This document shows positions 47,293-56,474 of a stretch of DNA of 64,000 nt, in pieces. Positions within the stretch are counted from its first letter, which is position 1; every line of letters begins with the position of its first letter. The translations under genes and the position numbers were made by a program. This DNA is from Candidatus Obscuribacterales bacterium (lineage in GTDB: Bacteria > Cyanobacteriota > Vampirovibrionia > Obscuribacterales > Obscuribacteraceae), in assembly GCA_020634035.1 (NCBI GenBank), contig JACKCM010000001.1:744001-808000 (forward strand), in the 5' to 3' direction. Under the pieces are notes generated by a model. That model saw nothing but the letters and a program-made list of their open reading frames with translations, did no database searches and was not told the DNA's origin.

Positions 47293-47625
47293 TCAGAGAC
47301 TCCGATTGAAAAAGATTGAGGCGCCTGCGATCAGACCACCTGCAGAAAGCAGCTTGTCGGCGTATTCGGGCATGAGAAAACTGAATGCCACGACAACGCC
47401 GGCGGCGATCATGCCAAAGAGGCGCAGAACCCAGGGGTCGCCCTTGCTGGTCATGAAGAACGTGAGGATGGCGAGCGTACCGGCGGCGCCGATAATCATC
47501 TCGCGCTGTTCGGGGATGAGAACAGCGAAGCCGAGAGCGCCGAGGGCGCCGAGAAAGCCAGCCAGATAGGCGCCGTAGTCTTTGAGAGCGCCTCCGGATG
47601 ATTTCTTCTTGGTCTTTTCGGTCAT
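47293..47625 (-). CDS. Small membrane protein, 110 residues
   Basis: Unknown. Basic N-terminus (TEKTKKKSSGG) then three or four hydrophobic spans (GAYLAGFLGALGALGFAVLI, MIIGAAGTLAILTFFM, GMIAAGVVVAFSFLM, LLSAGGLIAGASIFF). I start it at 47625, where AAAGGT lies before the ATG. First gene of the four-gene minus-strand unit. No enzyme motif. Confidence 0.68.
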   Translation of the reverse strand: MTEKTKKKSSGGALKDYGAYLAGFLGALGALGFAVLIPEQREMIIGAAGTLAILTFFMTSKGDPWVLRLFGMIAAGVVVAFSFLMPEYADKLLSAGGLIAGASIFFNRSL

Positions 47626-48166
47626 GTTGTTACCTTTGCACTTGTGCTTAAACTGCACAGGGTTTAATTGAGATCCCGGTCAGTCACAAACCGAATCAGA
47701 ACGCAGCTTTTGTCCGCGACACTCAAGCGCACCGTTGCGATCAGCAAAATTCAAAATCGAACCTTGCTTGAGCCATCACAAACTACCTACCGGTGGGAAG
47801 GGAGCGAGTGTCTGGCGATGGTGTTGAACAGAGTGGGTTGGTAATACTGGCTCTAATTTCGAAAGTAACTTGGGATCTTATATTGACCTAGCAAATATTC
47901 AGTACTGAGTTCTCAGTTTTACAGTAAACAAAACCTAAAGCTTCAAGGGTCTGTTTTGGATACTGGGCAGGAATGACCGACGCGGCTAATTTTTGTGATG
48001 TCCCTTGAAAACCCGATTGAGTTTTCCGAGCTAGCGCAACTTTGCTGGGTTGCGGCGATTTAAGGTACACAAATATCACAATGTTTTGTTTAAATTCAGA
48101 TCTGTCCAAAAAATCCCAAGACCCTTTTCGATTTCGCTCCAGTTAAATGCTGGCAGGTTTCTTACT
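47626..48166. other. 541-base gap between membrane operon and kinase
   Basis: No gene seen. It holds divergent promoters for the small-membrane-protein operon (minus) and the kinase (plus). An A/T-rich stretch at 47870-47950 is the most promoter-like. The frame upstream of the kinase start is open but lacks a start with a binding site. Confidence 0.5.
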
Positions 48167-50044
48167 ATGAAAAATCAAAATGAAATGACCGAAGGTCAGG
48201 ATTTTGCCTTTCTGGGTGAGAGGTATCTCGATTTTTCTCCGGCTGGTAAAGGCGGCATGGGTCAGGTATTTCAGGCCTATGATCAATTTCTGAAAAAAGA
48301 GGTAGCCGTCAAAGTTTTGATCGGTGAACAGGCTTCGGACAGGCAAATTATGCGATTCCAGAAAGAAGCGAAGTTGGCCAGCTCGCTTGCTCATCCGAAC
48401 ATAGTAAAAATCTTTGACTTTGGAGTCAGTGAGCGTCAGGAGCTGTTTTTGATTATGGACTTTGTGCGGGGAGAAAGTCTGCAAGACTTGATCAATCGCA
48501 ACGGTCCTCTGCCTCTGCAAGAAGCGCTCGGTTATGCCGGGCAGATTTGTGATGCTCTTTCTCATGCTCACAGTCATGGAGTGGTGCATCGCGATATCAA
48601 GCCGAGCAATATTATGCTGGAGGCAAGCGAGCGCGGCAAGCCAATGGTGAAAATTGTAGATTTCGGCCTCGCCAAGCAAGTCGATGACCAGTCGGGTTTC
48701 ATCAGCCAGGGTTCCACCGTGGGAACGCCGCTCTACACCAGCCCGGAGCAGGTCAAAAATGAGATTGTGGACTATCGTTCGGATATTTATTCTCTGGGAT
48801 GTGTCCTCTTTGCCATGCTCACCGGTAAGCCGCCATTTCGAGGCGAAACTGCGATGGCCACTTTCGAAATGCATGTTAATCGAGATGTTTCTGAGATTAG
48901 TCTCGACGATTGCCTTGAAAGTCTAAGCGAAGAAAGTCGAGAGGACCTGGAAGATATCATCCGTCATTCCATGACTAAATCGCCGGATGGACGATATCAG
49001 GACATAATGGAATTCAAGGCTGATCTCCAGGAGTTGATGCTGGAAGAGACCCATATTCTCAAGCATGAAGATGACAATTTACAGAACCGTATGATGGTTC
49101 TCACCCTTGATTCTCTTTCTAAGCCTAAAATCGGCGCTATTGTTGCTCTGACAGTCTTTTTACTGGTAGCTGTTGGACTGCAGCTTAATCTATCGCTCAG
49201 TCAATCCGCAGCCAATCGAGCTGAAGTTCGGCTGGCTCCGTTTATCACCAGCTCGCTCGATGATATCCCCGGTGATATCATCTTTCGGGTTCGGCGTAAC
49301 GGATCTTGTGTCTGGATGGGTTCTTGTGCCATGAAAGATGAGGACATAAAATCTCTGAAGGACAATAAGTTAGAGGCTCTCGAACTGCGAGGGCTGGCCA
49401 TGAAAGGTACCGGATTCAAGTATCTAGCCGGCAAAACTATCTTAAGGCTCTCCATCCGTGACACCAAAATTGATAATGTCAACCTTCGCTATCTCAACGA
49501 CATCAAAGGTCTTGAGAATCTTGATCTTAGTTATTCAGGGGTTTCTGATGAAGGGATAGCAAATTTGGCACCAAATCCGGGGCTGGAAGGACTTGTCCTT
49601 TCGGGATGTCGCGGAATAACAAGTCGCTCTATCCCCCTTATAGTCGAGCGTTTTCCAAATTTAACCGGACTGGTGCTCAATTTTACATCGACGGATGGTA
49701 GCGAGCTGGCGAAGCTTCAGGGACTAAAATCCCTGTCTCACCTGTCCCTGACCGGTTTGAAGCTCAAAGACGAAGATGTCTTGCCTCTAGCCTCCATGAA
49801 GAGCCTTCTTTCTTTGAACGTCTCGAACAACAAGTCTCTGACGGATAGATCTGTAGATCTATTGAAAGGCAGTCGCAAACTCCTTTCACTAAATGTAATC
49901 AACTGTCCAGGAATCAGTGAAACGGCGACGGCTAGATTTCAAAAGGGGCATCCTCGTTGTCGGGTCGAAACAGAAAAGTCCGACATGAGCCTCGATGCAA
50001 AAGAACTCGCAAACATAGTTGTATCTATTATCGGCAAAGAGTAA
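48167..50044 (+). CDS. Ser/Thr protein kinase with leucine-rich repeats
   Basis: A 625-residue membrane protein with three parts. A bacterial Hanks-type kinase domain (about 15-300) has the Gly loop GKGGMGQVF, catalytic Lys K49 in VAVKV, HRDIKPSN (D143) and DFGLAK (165-170). One span follows (about 322-345, IGAIVALTVFLLVAVGLQL). The external C-terminal half (about 360-610) has leucine-rich repeats of the cysteine-containing/F-box type (LRYLNDIKGLENLDLSYSGV, PLASMKSLLSLNVSNNK). The LRRs presumably sense an external ligand. Start at 48167; no clear Shine-Dalgarno site. Confidence 0.93.
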   Translation: MKNQNEMTEGQDFAFLGERYLDFSPAGKGGMGQVFQAYDQFLKKEVAVKVLIGEQASDRQIMRFQKEAKLASSLAHPNIVKIFDFGVSERQELFLIMDFVRGESLQDLINRNGPLPLQEALGYAGQICDALSHAHSHGVVHRDIKPSNIMLEASERGKPMVKIVDFGLAKQVDDQSGFISQGSTVGTPLYTSPEQVKNEIVDYRSDIYSLGCVLFAMLTGKPPFRGETAMATFEMHVNRDVSEISLDDCLESLSEESREDLEDIIRHSMTKSPDGRYQDIMEFKADLQELMLEETHILKHEDDNLQNRMMVLTLDSLSKPKIGAIVALTVFLLVAVGLQLNLSLSQSAANRAEVRLAPFITSSLDDIPGDIIFRVRRNGSCVWMGSCAMKDEDIKSLKDNKLEALELRGLAMKGTGFKYLAGKTILRLSIRDTKIDNVNLRYLNDIKGLENLDLSYSGVSDEGIANLAPNPGLEGLVLSGCRGITSRSIPLIVERFPNLTGLVLNFTSTDGSELAKLQGLKSLSHLSLTGLKLKDEDVLPLASMKSLLSLNVSNNKSLTDRSVDLLKGSRKLLSLNVINCPGISETATARFQKGHPRCRVETEKSDMSLDAKELANIVVSIIGKE

Positions 50045-50118
50045 TTCTTTCTTCGAGTACAATACAATAAACAGGAAAGAGATATATTCGTCAGTTCTCT
50101 TGAAAGAAAAACTCGGCT

Positions 50119-51255
50119 TTGAAATCACATCTACCACTGAGCTTAGTACTATATCTGTCTATTTGTGTTGCTCCTGCTCCGGGGGTAGAGCCTGGCACCT
50201 TGACGCAGTATCTGAAAAAGGGCGATGCTGAGTTAGCCAAGAAAAATTATGCCGGGGCAGAGAGCTATTATCACCTGGCGGTGAGGGCAGAGCCTAAATC
50301 GGCCGAAGCGCATCTGGCCAGGGCAGAGTCTCTCTACAAGCTCGGTAAGTTAGCCTTTGCAGACAGAGAAGTAAGCCTTGCCATCGGCATCAATCCGCGT
50401 CTGGCTAAGGCTTACTACATCAGGTGCTTGATTTTCGAATCCAAGAAAAAGTACAAAGACGTCATTCGCGAAGCAAGTCGCGCCATCAGTCTCGACCCTA
50501 AAATGGCGGATGCCTATATCAGAAGAGCGCGGGCGATTTATACCCTGGCTGATTTCTCTTCTGACCATAGCCAGGGTATGGCCCTTGCCGATCTAAAAAA
50601 GGCCGTCTCCATCGATCCCAAAAATACGGATGGCTACTATTACATGGGGGTCCTCTACATGGGAGAGGATCGCTTTAAAGAGGCGATAACTTATCTAAGC
50701 AAAGCAATCGCCATGACTCCGAAAGATTTCAGGCTTTATCGCTACCGCGCCATGGCTTATTCTGGCTTGAAGCAAGAAGACAAAGCCCTGGCCGATTTAA
50801 CAATGGCAATTAAGGTCAATCCTGGTGCCGGACCGCTCTATAAAGCACGGGGCAGTTTTTATGAGGCGAAAGGTCGGCTTAAGGAAGCTCGGGCTGACTA
50901 CAGCCGCAGCATCGAGCTAGAGCCAAGAGACTTTCGTCTCTTCTTTCTGCGCGCAGGTATTGCAAGCAGACTCAATGACCACCGGGCTGCGGTGGCAGAC
51001 TACACCAGGGTTATCCAGGCTAATGGTTTCGATGATGATGCTTTCAAAAAACGAGGCGATGAATATTTTGTTCTCGGCAAATACAAAGAGGCTGTGGCTG
51101 ATTACACAGAAGCCATCGGTTTGAACGCGAAACTCGGTGCATATTTTGAAGCGCGCGCCCGGGCTTATGAAAAGCTTGGTGATCTCGAGAAAGCAAAGGT
51201 AGACAGAAAAATGGCCGGCAAATTGTTCAAAGCGCCGGCGGTGAAAAAGATCTGA
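50119..51255 (+). CDS. Secreted TPR protein, 378 residues
   Basis: An N-terminal signal peptide (HLPLSLVLYLSICVAPAPG) followed by nine or so tetratricopeptide repeats (for example AYYIRCLIFESKKKYKDVIREASRAISLDPK, then GYYYMGVLYMGEDRFKEAITYLSKAI). It is probably an exported protein-binding scaffold. TTG start at 50119, no strong ribosome binding site. It follows the kinase by 74 bases in the same direction, so it may act in the same pathway, which is inference. Convergent with the Pro/Tyr/Asn-rich protein gene. Confidence 0.85.
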   Translation: MKSHLPLSLVLYLSICVAPAPGVEPGTLTQYLKKGDAELAKKNYAGAESYYHLAVRAEPKSAEAHLARAESLYKLGKLAFADREVSLAIGINPRLAKAYYIRCLIFESKKKYKDVIREASRAISLDPKMADAYIRRARAIYTLADFSSDHSQGMALADLKKAVSIDPKNTDGYYYMGVLYMGEDRFKEAITYLSKAIAMTPKDFRLYRYRAMAYSGLKQEDKALADLTMAIKVNPGAGPLYKARGSFYEAKGRLKEARADYSRSIELEPRDFRLFFLRAGIASRLNDHRAAVADYTRVIQANGFDDDAFKKRGDEYFVLGKYKEAVADYTEAIGLNAKLGAYFEARARAYEKLGDLEKAKVDRKMAGKLFKAPAVKKI

Positions 51256-51267
51256 GATCGTAGCGAA

Positions 51268-52095
51268 TTATTTGAGGTCGTCGTCGAAATCCGTTTCGAA
51301 ACGGGAGATCGGTCCCAATAGAGGACGGGTCGTGGTTTCGAGTGAATAAGTCGATTGTCCCGGCAAGAAGAAATTCGAAAAGCTATTGCCGATTCTTGCG
51401 CCACCATATAGGCCACCAAAGCCCGGGTTGAATCGATTGTAAAAAGGCAATCCGGAGGGGAAGGGCGGCATCGTGAATGTCTGAGATACCTGAGGGCTGG
51501 GGCTGTCGCCATAGGTAACGGTGGTGCGGGAGCCGATGCCGTTGAAGCCTGAGAAAGGATTTAAATAGTTGTACGAGTTATAAGGGTTGTAAGAGTTATA
51601 AGGACTGAATCGGTTGAAGCGATTGTAGGGGCCGAAAGCATTGTAAGGGCTGTATCTGCCATATCCGCTATATGGGTAAGAATAAGGAAACCGTTGTGGG
51701 TAGGCGAGATTCGGGGCGTAAGGAATCATCGTCCAGGCTGGCTGAGTCTCAGAGGTGAGAACGCTTCGATTTCTGCGAATCGGCGGAGCATTGGGATCAC
51801 GGTTTATCAAAGGTACAATCGCGCCGGATGGTGCCATCTGGACGCCGACATTCTTCAGCTCTTCGGGGCTGAGGAGATGGCGGTCGATTCCTCGAATTCT
51901 TTTGCGCTCAGCTTCTTTGCGGCGCTCTTCGGCAGGATCTATGACCTCTTCCATGAAGATGCCGCCTTTGGTATCCGTTATCTGCTGACCATTGTCAGAA
52001 GTAGAATCTTCCTGGGCTGATACTGCATTGGGCAGTGCTGTCAGAGCTGTAAGACCAAGCACAAGGCTCAGTAATAGATTCCGTCTAAGAAACAT
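51268..52095 (-). CDS. Secreted Pro/Tyr/Asn-rich protein, 275 residues
   Basis: Signal peptide (LLLSLVLGLTALTALPNAVSA) followed by an acidic region (EEVIDPAEERRKEAERKR), then a low-complexity stretch (about 135-190) rich in Tyr, Asn and Pro with short repeats such as FNRFSPYNSYNPYNSYN. The rest is Gly/Phe-rich. Similar compositions occur in adhesive or surface-structural proteins; no family is recognised. I start at the ATG at 52095, which overlaps the stop of the MFS gene by one base (TAATG), so translation is coupled. Confidence 0.7.
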   Translation of the reverse strand: MFLRRNLLLSLVLGLTALTALPNAVSAQEDSTSDNGQQITDTKGGIFMEEVIDPAEERRKEAERKRIRGIDRHLLSPEELKNVGVQMAPSGAIVPLINRDPNAPPIRRNRSVLTSETQPAWTMIPYAPNLAYPQRFPYSYPYSGYGRYSPYNAFGPYNRFNRFSPYNSYNPYNSYNYLNPFSGFNGIGSRTTVTYGDSPSPQVSQTFTMPPFPSGLPFYNRFNPGFGGLYGGARIGNSFSNFFLPGQSTYSLETTTRPLLGPISRFETDFDDDLK

Positions 52096-53327
52096 TACAG
52101 GCTGCCCGTCTTTGATTCTTCTGCTTCGCATATGGTTTTCTCCTGAGGCGATTCTGTCTTTGCCTTTTTAAAAATGATCAGGAAGATGAGGATCATCAAT
52201 ACTGCGCCGGCAGTTACGAATCCCATGCCCGAGACAATACCGGCTTGTTCGAAGATTTTACCAACTGAGTAGGGAAAGATCATTCCTCCCAAAAATCCCG
52301 TAGTAATTGCCACCGTAGAGACCAGGGCGGCAGAGCTGTCATAGCGATTGTTGACCAGGGCGAGCACGGTCGGAAAGACCGGTCCGAACCCAAAACCAAT
52401 CAGAGCAACCAGGCCAAGGGTAAAGAGACCAAGTTGAGGATTTACAGTCAGGGCAAGAAGGCTGAGTGCCGAAAGTAGCATAAACGACAATGCCACTGTA
52501 GGTGGTGGGTATTTCTGGCATAATCGGCCGCAGAAATGACGAGATGCCGTCAGGCCTATCCAGAGCATAGACATGCCCAGAGAAGCCTCTGCATGAGGCA
52601 TTTTACTGGCTTCTCTTAAAAAGACAAAGAGCCAGGCTGTGGCACCGGACTCGATACCGACATAGAAAAACATTACCAGGCTGTAGAGCCAGAGTCCGGG
52701 CGATTTTAAAATCTCTATGCTGCGAGGAGCATTGACTTCTTCCGGTCTCTTCTCCAGTTCGCTTGCTTTTACTGTCAGTATAAGAATGGCTATTGATGCA
52801 ATCGTGGCGAAGAAGAAAGCGCTGTTGTATTGCCAGCCGCAGCGGTGAGCTGTCCAGGCTACCAGAGGGCCCAATAAAGCGCCCAGACCGAAAAAGAGAT
52901 GGACTTTATTTAGAGCTGTGGCAGAATTCTCCCTGGCAAGCCTTAGTACCACAAGCGTTCCGACGATGGCGTTGATGCCGGTGCCTGCGCCTATTAAAAG
53001 GGATCCGAACCATAGAAAGTCCGGGCTTGTGGCCAGGGCAAAGGTGAGAAAGCCGGCGCCTGCTATGGTGCTAGCCACCACCAGTGATCCTTTGATACCC
53101 AGCCAGTCGACTGTTTTCTTCCCCAGGCTCATGGTGAGCAGGCAGCCTGTGTACTGCACGCTCAATAAAGCGCCCAGTTCGGTAAGTGGAATGTCCCGTG
53201 CTTTGCTGATCGCCGGTATCAACGGACCTATCCAGCCGGTGTTCAAGCCGGCCAGAAGTACCATGGCATAGTTCGCCAGAAGGAGATAATGTTTTCGATC
53301 GCTTCCGACGCTGTTGCTTTCGCTCAT
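52095..53327 (-). CDS. MFS transporter
   Basis: A major facilitator superfamily permease of 410 residues with twelve predicted spans. The conserved loop motif after span 2 is present as SLGKKTVDWLGIKGS (a G-x-x-x-D-x-x-G-x-K-like variant), and span 4 carries the Gly-rich GAGTGINAIVGTL. Such FucP/NarK-like or sugar-type members are common; the substrate is unknown. Its end is joined to the next gene by a TAATG overlap, an odd pairing of a transporter and a secreted surface protein. No clear Shine-Dalgarno site. Confidence 0.87.
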   Translation of the reverse strand: MSESNSVGSDRKHYLLLANYAMVLLAGLNTGWIGPLIPAISKARDIPLTELGALLSVQYTGCLLTMSLGKKTVDWLGIKGSLVVASTIAGAGFLTFALATSPDFLWFGSLLIGAGTGINAIVGTLVVLRLARENSATALNKVHLFFGLGALLGPLVAWTAHRCGWQYNSAFFFATIASIAILILTVKASELEKRPEEVNAPRSIEILKSPGLWLYSLVMFFYVGIESGATAWLFVFLREASKMPHAEASLGMSMLWIGLTASRHFCGRLCQKYPPPTVALSFMLLSALSLLALTVNPQLGLFTLGLVALIGFGFGPVFPTVLALVNNRYDSSAALVSTVAITTGFLGGMIFPYSVGKIFEQAGIVSGMGFVTAGAVLMILIFLIIFKKAKTESPQEKTICEAEESKTGSL

Positions 53328-53342
53328 TTCAAATCCTTAGTC

Positions 53343-54647
53343 TTAAGGATATCGAGTGGTCGGCTTGTCCTCGGGCAGATGATTATCGAGAACCTCGTTA
53401 TAGGGAGCTGCCGGAGAGATGCCTTCCGGCTTTACCGGCTCTTCCAGGCTATGAATCACCTCGGGCGGTTTCATGTTCTCTTTGACTTTTTCCGGCAGAG
53501 TCTTGGGTTTTGACGGATCCAGGCTGCTTGCTTCAGGTTCTGAAGAAGCATTTTCTCGACCGTCCTCATGTCCAGCTTCTTGTAGCTGGGCGGCGTCAAA
53601 GAGTGTGGCATCGTATTTGGTGCTGTTTATTGCGTTTTTAAGCTCTTTCAAAATTGCCATGGACTGATCGTAAATGTCATCAGGCACCGCAATGGTGACT
53701 GTTTTTTCTTTGCCGAGTTTGCCGCCGGTTACTTTAGCTTCTGGCTGATTGCTGCCGTTCAGACCCATCAGTGAAGCAAACAGATTGACCCATAATTTCT
53801 TTGTTTTTACTTGTAAGCCTTCCACATGATCAAGGCCGAACTTATCTTCCGGCAGGGCTTTGAAATTGAAGCTGACTATTTTGTCGAACTTGATTTTTTT
53901 GACCTTTTCAGAATTCAGATCCCTTTCCAGTTTGTCTGCCAGAGAGACCTCTATACGTGGAAATTCTGCGTTCTTGAAAACAGAGATTCGCTCTACTTTT
54001 GCGTCGGCGAAATAGCCCGAGACTCGGTCACCGAACTTGTGGAAATCGAGCTCTTTGTACCATTTTTTCAAGTTTTCCACGGCCTGGCTCAGGCCGCTGT
54101 CCTCGAGACCGAGCTTGCCATAGGCTGCAGCTGCTTCGCTCAGATAGTTTCGAGCTTCTTGAAACTGTTTTCTACCTGTATAACCAAGACCCAGCCTTTT
54201 CAGTGTGATCGCTTTCAGCCGCAGGGCATTCTCTGATTTTTCTGCGATATCAAGGGCTCTTGCGAATTTCGAAGTGGCAGAGCTAAATTTCTCTGCTTTG
54301 ACCGCTTCGTCCCCCTGTTTAATTAAGTTGCGCCACTGTTTGGGCACCTGCTCGTCTTCCAGGACCTTGTCCTCTTCCAGAGGAAGTGTCGGCGTGGAGG
54401 CTTCGTCCGGTTTCTCTTCAGATTTTGTCTGATCGAAATTCTGGCGATGCTGAATCAGTTCGTCTGGAATTTCCAGGTTGTCGCCAGTTTTATGGATATG
54501 TTCAGGATGATCCGGAAGCTCGGGTGGGGCTCCGGGTGGCTTATTGGGGCTCAGTTCCGGCGGCAGCGACTGGGCAAGAACCGGAACCGAGGCGTAGGCG
54601 GTGGTTAAGATGGAAACAATTGATAAAGTGATAAGCTTGCGTTTCAT
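53343..54647 (-). CDS. Secreted TPR-like protein, 434 residues
   Basis: Signal peptide (ITLSIVSILTTAYASVPVLAQ) followed by a Pro/Glu-rich stretch (SLPPELSPNKPPGAPPELPDHPEHIH). Two or three TPR-like units follow (WRNLIKQGDEAVKAEKFSSATSKFARALDIAEK, LGYTGRKQFQEARNYLSEAAA), then a beta-rich C-terminal domain (about 250-370, FPRIEVSLADKLERDLNSEKVKKIKF). The tail is Pro-rich. Exported, unknown role. It precedes the MFS gene by 15 bases on the same strand, so these three genes form one unit. Confidence 0.75.
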   Translation of the reverse strand: MKRKLITLSIVSILTTAYASVPVLAQSLPPELSPNKPPGAPPELPDHPEHIHKTGDNLEIPDELIQHRQNFDQTKSEEKPDEASTPTLPLEEDKVLEDEQVPKQWRNLIKQGDEAVKAEKFSSATSKFARALDIAEKSENALRLKAITLKRLGLGYTGRKQFQEARNYLSEAAAAYGKLGLEDSGLSQAVENLKKWYKELDFHKFGDRVSGYFADAKVERISVFKNAEFPRIEVSLADKLERDLNSEKVKKIKFDKIVSFNFKALPEDKFGLDHVEGLQVKTKKLWVNLFASLMGLNGSNQPEAKVTGGKLGKEKTVTIAVPDDIYDQSMAILKELKNAINSTKYDATLFDAAQLQEAGHEDGRENASSEPEASSLDPSKPKTLPEKVKENMKPPEVIHSLEEPVKPEGISPAAPYNEVLDNHLPEDKPTTRYP

Positions 54648-54720
54648 CGGATCTCTTACAACAGGTAAAGTTCGGATAGAAAGTCTATTTTAGTACATCA
54701 ATTCAAAGGACATTTTTTCA

Positions 54721-56019
54721 TTGGACAAGTCCCTGGTCTCTGCCGAGGAGATAACGAAAAAAGAGATTGCCTCCTGGGCGATGTTCGATTTTGCTAATTC
54801 CAGCTATGTGACCGTGGTTTCGACCGCGGTTTTCAATGCTTATTTCGTAGGAGAGGTGGCGCGCTCCCTGGGAAGTGGAAAAGCTACTCTTTACCTGACT
54901 TCACTAATTGCGTTCTCTAATCTGCTGGTTGTACTCTCGGCTCCGGTTATAGGCGCTCTGGCGGATTTCACTGCGCGCAAAAAACGCTTGCTGCTCATAA
55001 CCAGTATTCTGCTTGTCATCGCAACGATTCTTCTTGGTTTTGTTTCGCCCGGGGCGATCTGGTTCGGGCTTGTGGTCCTCGGAGTGGCCAATCTTATGTT
55101 CGGCACCGGTGAGGATCTTATTGCTGCCTTTCTGCCTGAGATAGCCAATCAGCACAACATGGGAAGAATCTCTGCCCTGGGTTGGGGCGTCGGCTATATC
55201 GGCGGCCTGGGTGTGCTGGCTGCCTGTCTTGCCTATATAAAATGGGCAGAGAGCCTTGGTCAGCAGTCCTATCAATATGTGCCGGTCACCATGTGGATCG
55301 TTGCCGCTGTCTTTACCCTGGCTTCCCTGCCGACCTTCTTATTTTTGAAAGAGAGGGCTGAGCCCCAGGTAGTGCCTGGTGGTGAGAGCTTTGTTTCTAT
55401 AGGTTTCAAGCGTCTCAAAGAGACCTTTTTGAACCGGGGCGCTTACCGGGATATGTTCGTTTTTCTGGCGGCACTGTTGGCTTTTACCAGTGGCAGTACT
55501 ACGGTTGCCGTGATGGCGGCCGTTTATGCCGAGCAGGTGATGGGCTTCAAAACAAGCGATACCGTATTGATGATCATGGTGGTCAACGTGGCTGGTGCGC
55601 TGGGCGCATTCGGCTTTGGCTTCATTCAAGACAGGCTGGGTTCGAAGAAAGCGGTGGCTCTATCTCTTATCATCTGGATAATCTCGGTCTCTCTGGTGAT
55701 TGCTTCGGCTGAGAAAGCTTATTTCTGGGCTGGCGCGGTTTTGATGGGGTTGTCCATGGGTGGCAGTGCTTCTTGTGGGCGAGCACTTATCGGGCAGTTC
55801 GCTCCCCCTTCAAGAGCGGCAGAGTTTTTCGGGCTCTGGGGTCTGGCGGTCAAAGCGGCTGCCATTCTGGGACCGATGTCCTATGGGCTGTTTACTTATT
55901 TATCCGGTGGAGATTTCAGAATCGCCCTGTTCAGCACCATCGCATACTTTGTGATAGGCCTGGTGATTCTCTTTTTTGTAGATGAAAAACGAGGAATGGA
56001 AGCGGCCCGGTTGCAATAG
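54721..56019 (+). CDS. MFS transporter, UMF1/Atg22-like
   Basis: A 432-residue permease with twelve spans. The N-terminus has KKEIASWAMFDFANSSYVTVVSTAVFNAYF, the hallmark of the UMF1 (Atg22-like) group, with the following GALADFTARKKRLLL loop as motif A. In yeast Atg22 exports amino acids from the vacuole; bacterial members are not well characterised. TTG start at 54721, 73 bases from the divergent TPR-like gene. A hairpin (56023-56057) separates it from the convergent pilin gene. Confidence 0.88.
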   Translation: MDKSLVSAEEITKKEIASWAMFDFANSSYVTVVSTAVFNAYFVGEVARSLGSGKATLYLTSLIAFSNLLVVLSAPVIGALADFTARKKRLLLITSILLVIATILLGFVSPGAIWFGLVVLGVANLMFGTGEDLIAAFLPEIANQHNMGRISALGWGVGYIGGLGVLAACLAYIKWAESLGQQSYQYVPVTMWIVAAVFTLASLPTFLFLKERAEPQVVPGGESFVSIGFKRLKETFLNRGAYRDMFVFLAALLAFTSGSTTVAVMAAVYAEQVMGFKTSDTVLMIMVVNVAGALGAFGFGFIQDRLGSKKAVALSLIIWIISVSLVIASAEKAYFWAGAVLMGLSMGGSASCGRALIGQFAPPSRAAEFFGLWGLAVKAAAILGPMSYGLFTYLSGGDFRIALFSTIAYFVIGLVILFFVDEKRGMEAARLQ

Positions 56020-56022
56020 ATA

Positions 56023-56057
56023 GAAAGAGGCGGATGCCATTCGACACCCGCCCTTTC
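56023..56057 (+). terminator. Shared terminator between convergent genes
   Basis: GAAAG-A-GGCGG (56023-56033) with CCGCC-C-TTTC (56048-56057), enclosing TG/CA. It lies 3 bases after the MFS stop and 37 bases from the pilin stop. It is symmetrical enough to serve both. Confidence 0.6.
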
Positions 56058-56094
56058 GTCCACAAAGTGGAAACTGCGATTGAAACTTACTTGT

Positions 56095-56325
56095 TTACTC
56101 AAGAACCCAGGGGGTGGCGTTCTCGTTGATGGTCCTGCCGGCATGGGGTGCCTTGGTGCCGTTATAGTTGATGGCATTCTGGACCTGATAGATCATATCG
56201 CTGCAGATATGACCGAGGGAGCCCAGGGCTACCATACAGAGGGCGGCTACGGCGCCGATGCCGATGGCATATTCGACCATGCTCTGACCTTGAGGGTTTC
56301 TTGTTTTGCTTCTTGCTCTACTCAT
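56095..56325 (-). CDS. Flp-type pilin-like protein, 76 residues
   Basis: A small prepilin-like protein. A basic N-terminus (SRARSKTRNPQ) is followed by GQSMVEYAIGIGAVAALCMVALGSLG, where a Gly precedes a hydrophobic helix with the conserved Glu-Tyr (EY) of Flp/TadE-type pilins. The C-terminal half is polar (AINYNGTKAPHAGRTINENATPW). A prepilin peptidase would cut before the hydrophobic segment. No tad/pilus assembly genes are in the window, so it is an orphan here. Start at 56325 with AGGAG upstream. Confidence 0.78.
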   Translation of the reverse strand: MSRARSKTRNPQGQSMVEYAIGIGAVAALCMVALGSLGHICSDMIYQVQNAINYNGTKAPHAGRTINENATPWVLE

Positions 56326-56474
56326 CTTGGGAACTCCTGACTGAAAATGACTTTTTAAAACTGCTCGCGAAATATTCATCGGTTTATGTCGGAAGAATAT
56401 ATCACAAAAATGGAAACCGTTTTCATTTTCGTCAATTTATTCTGATTAAATTTTTTGCGAAGAGTTCTTGAAAA

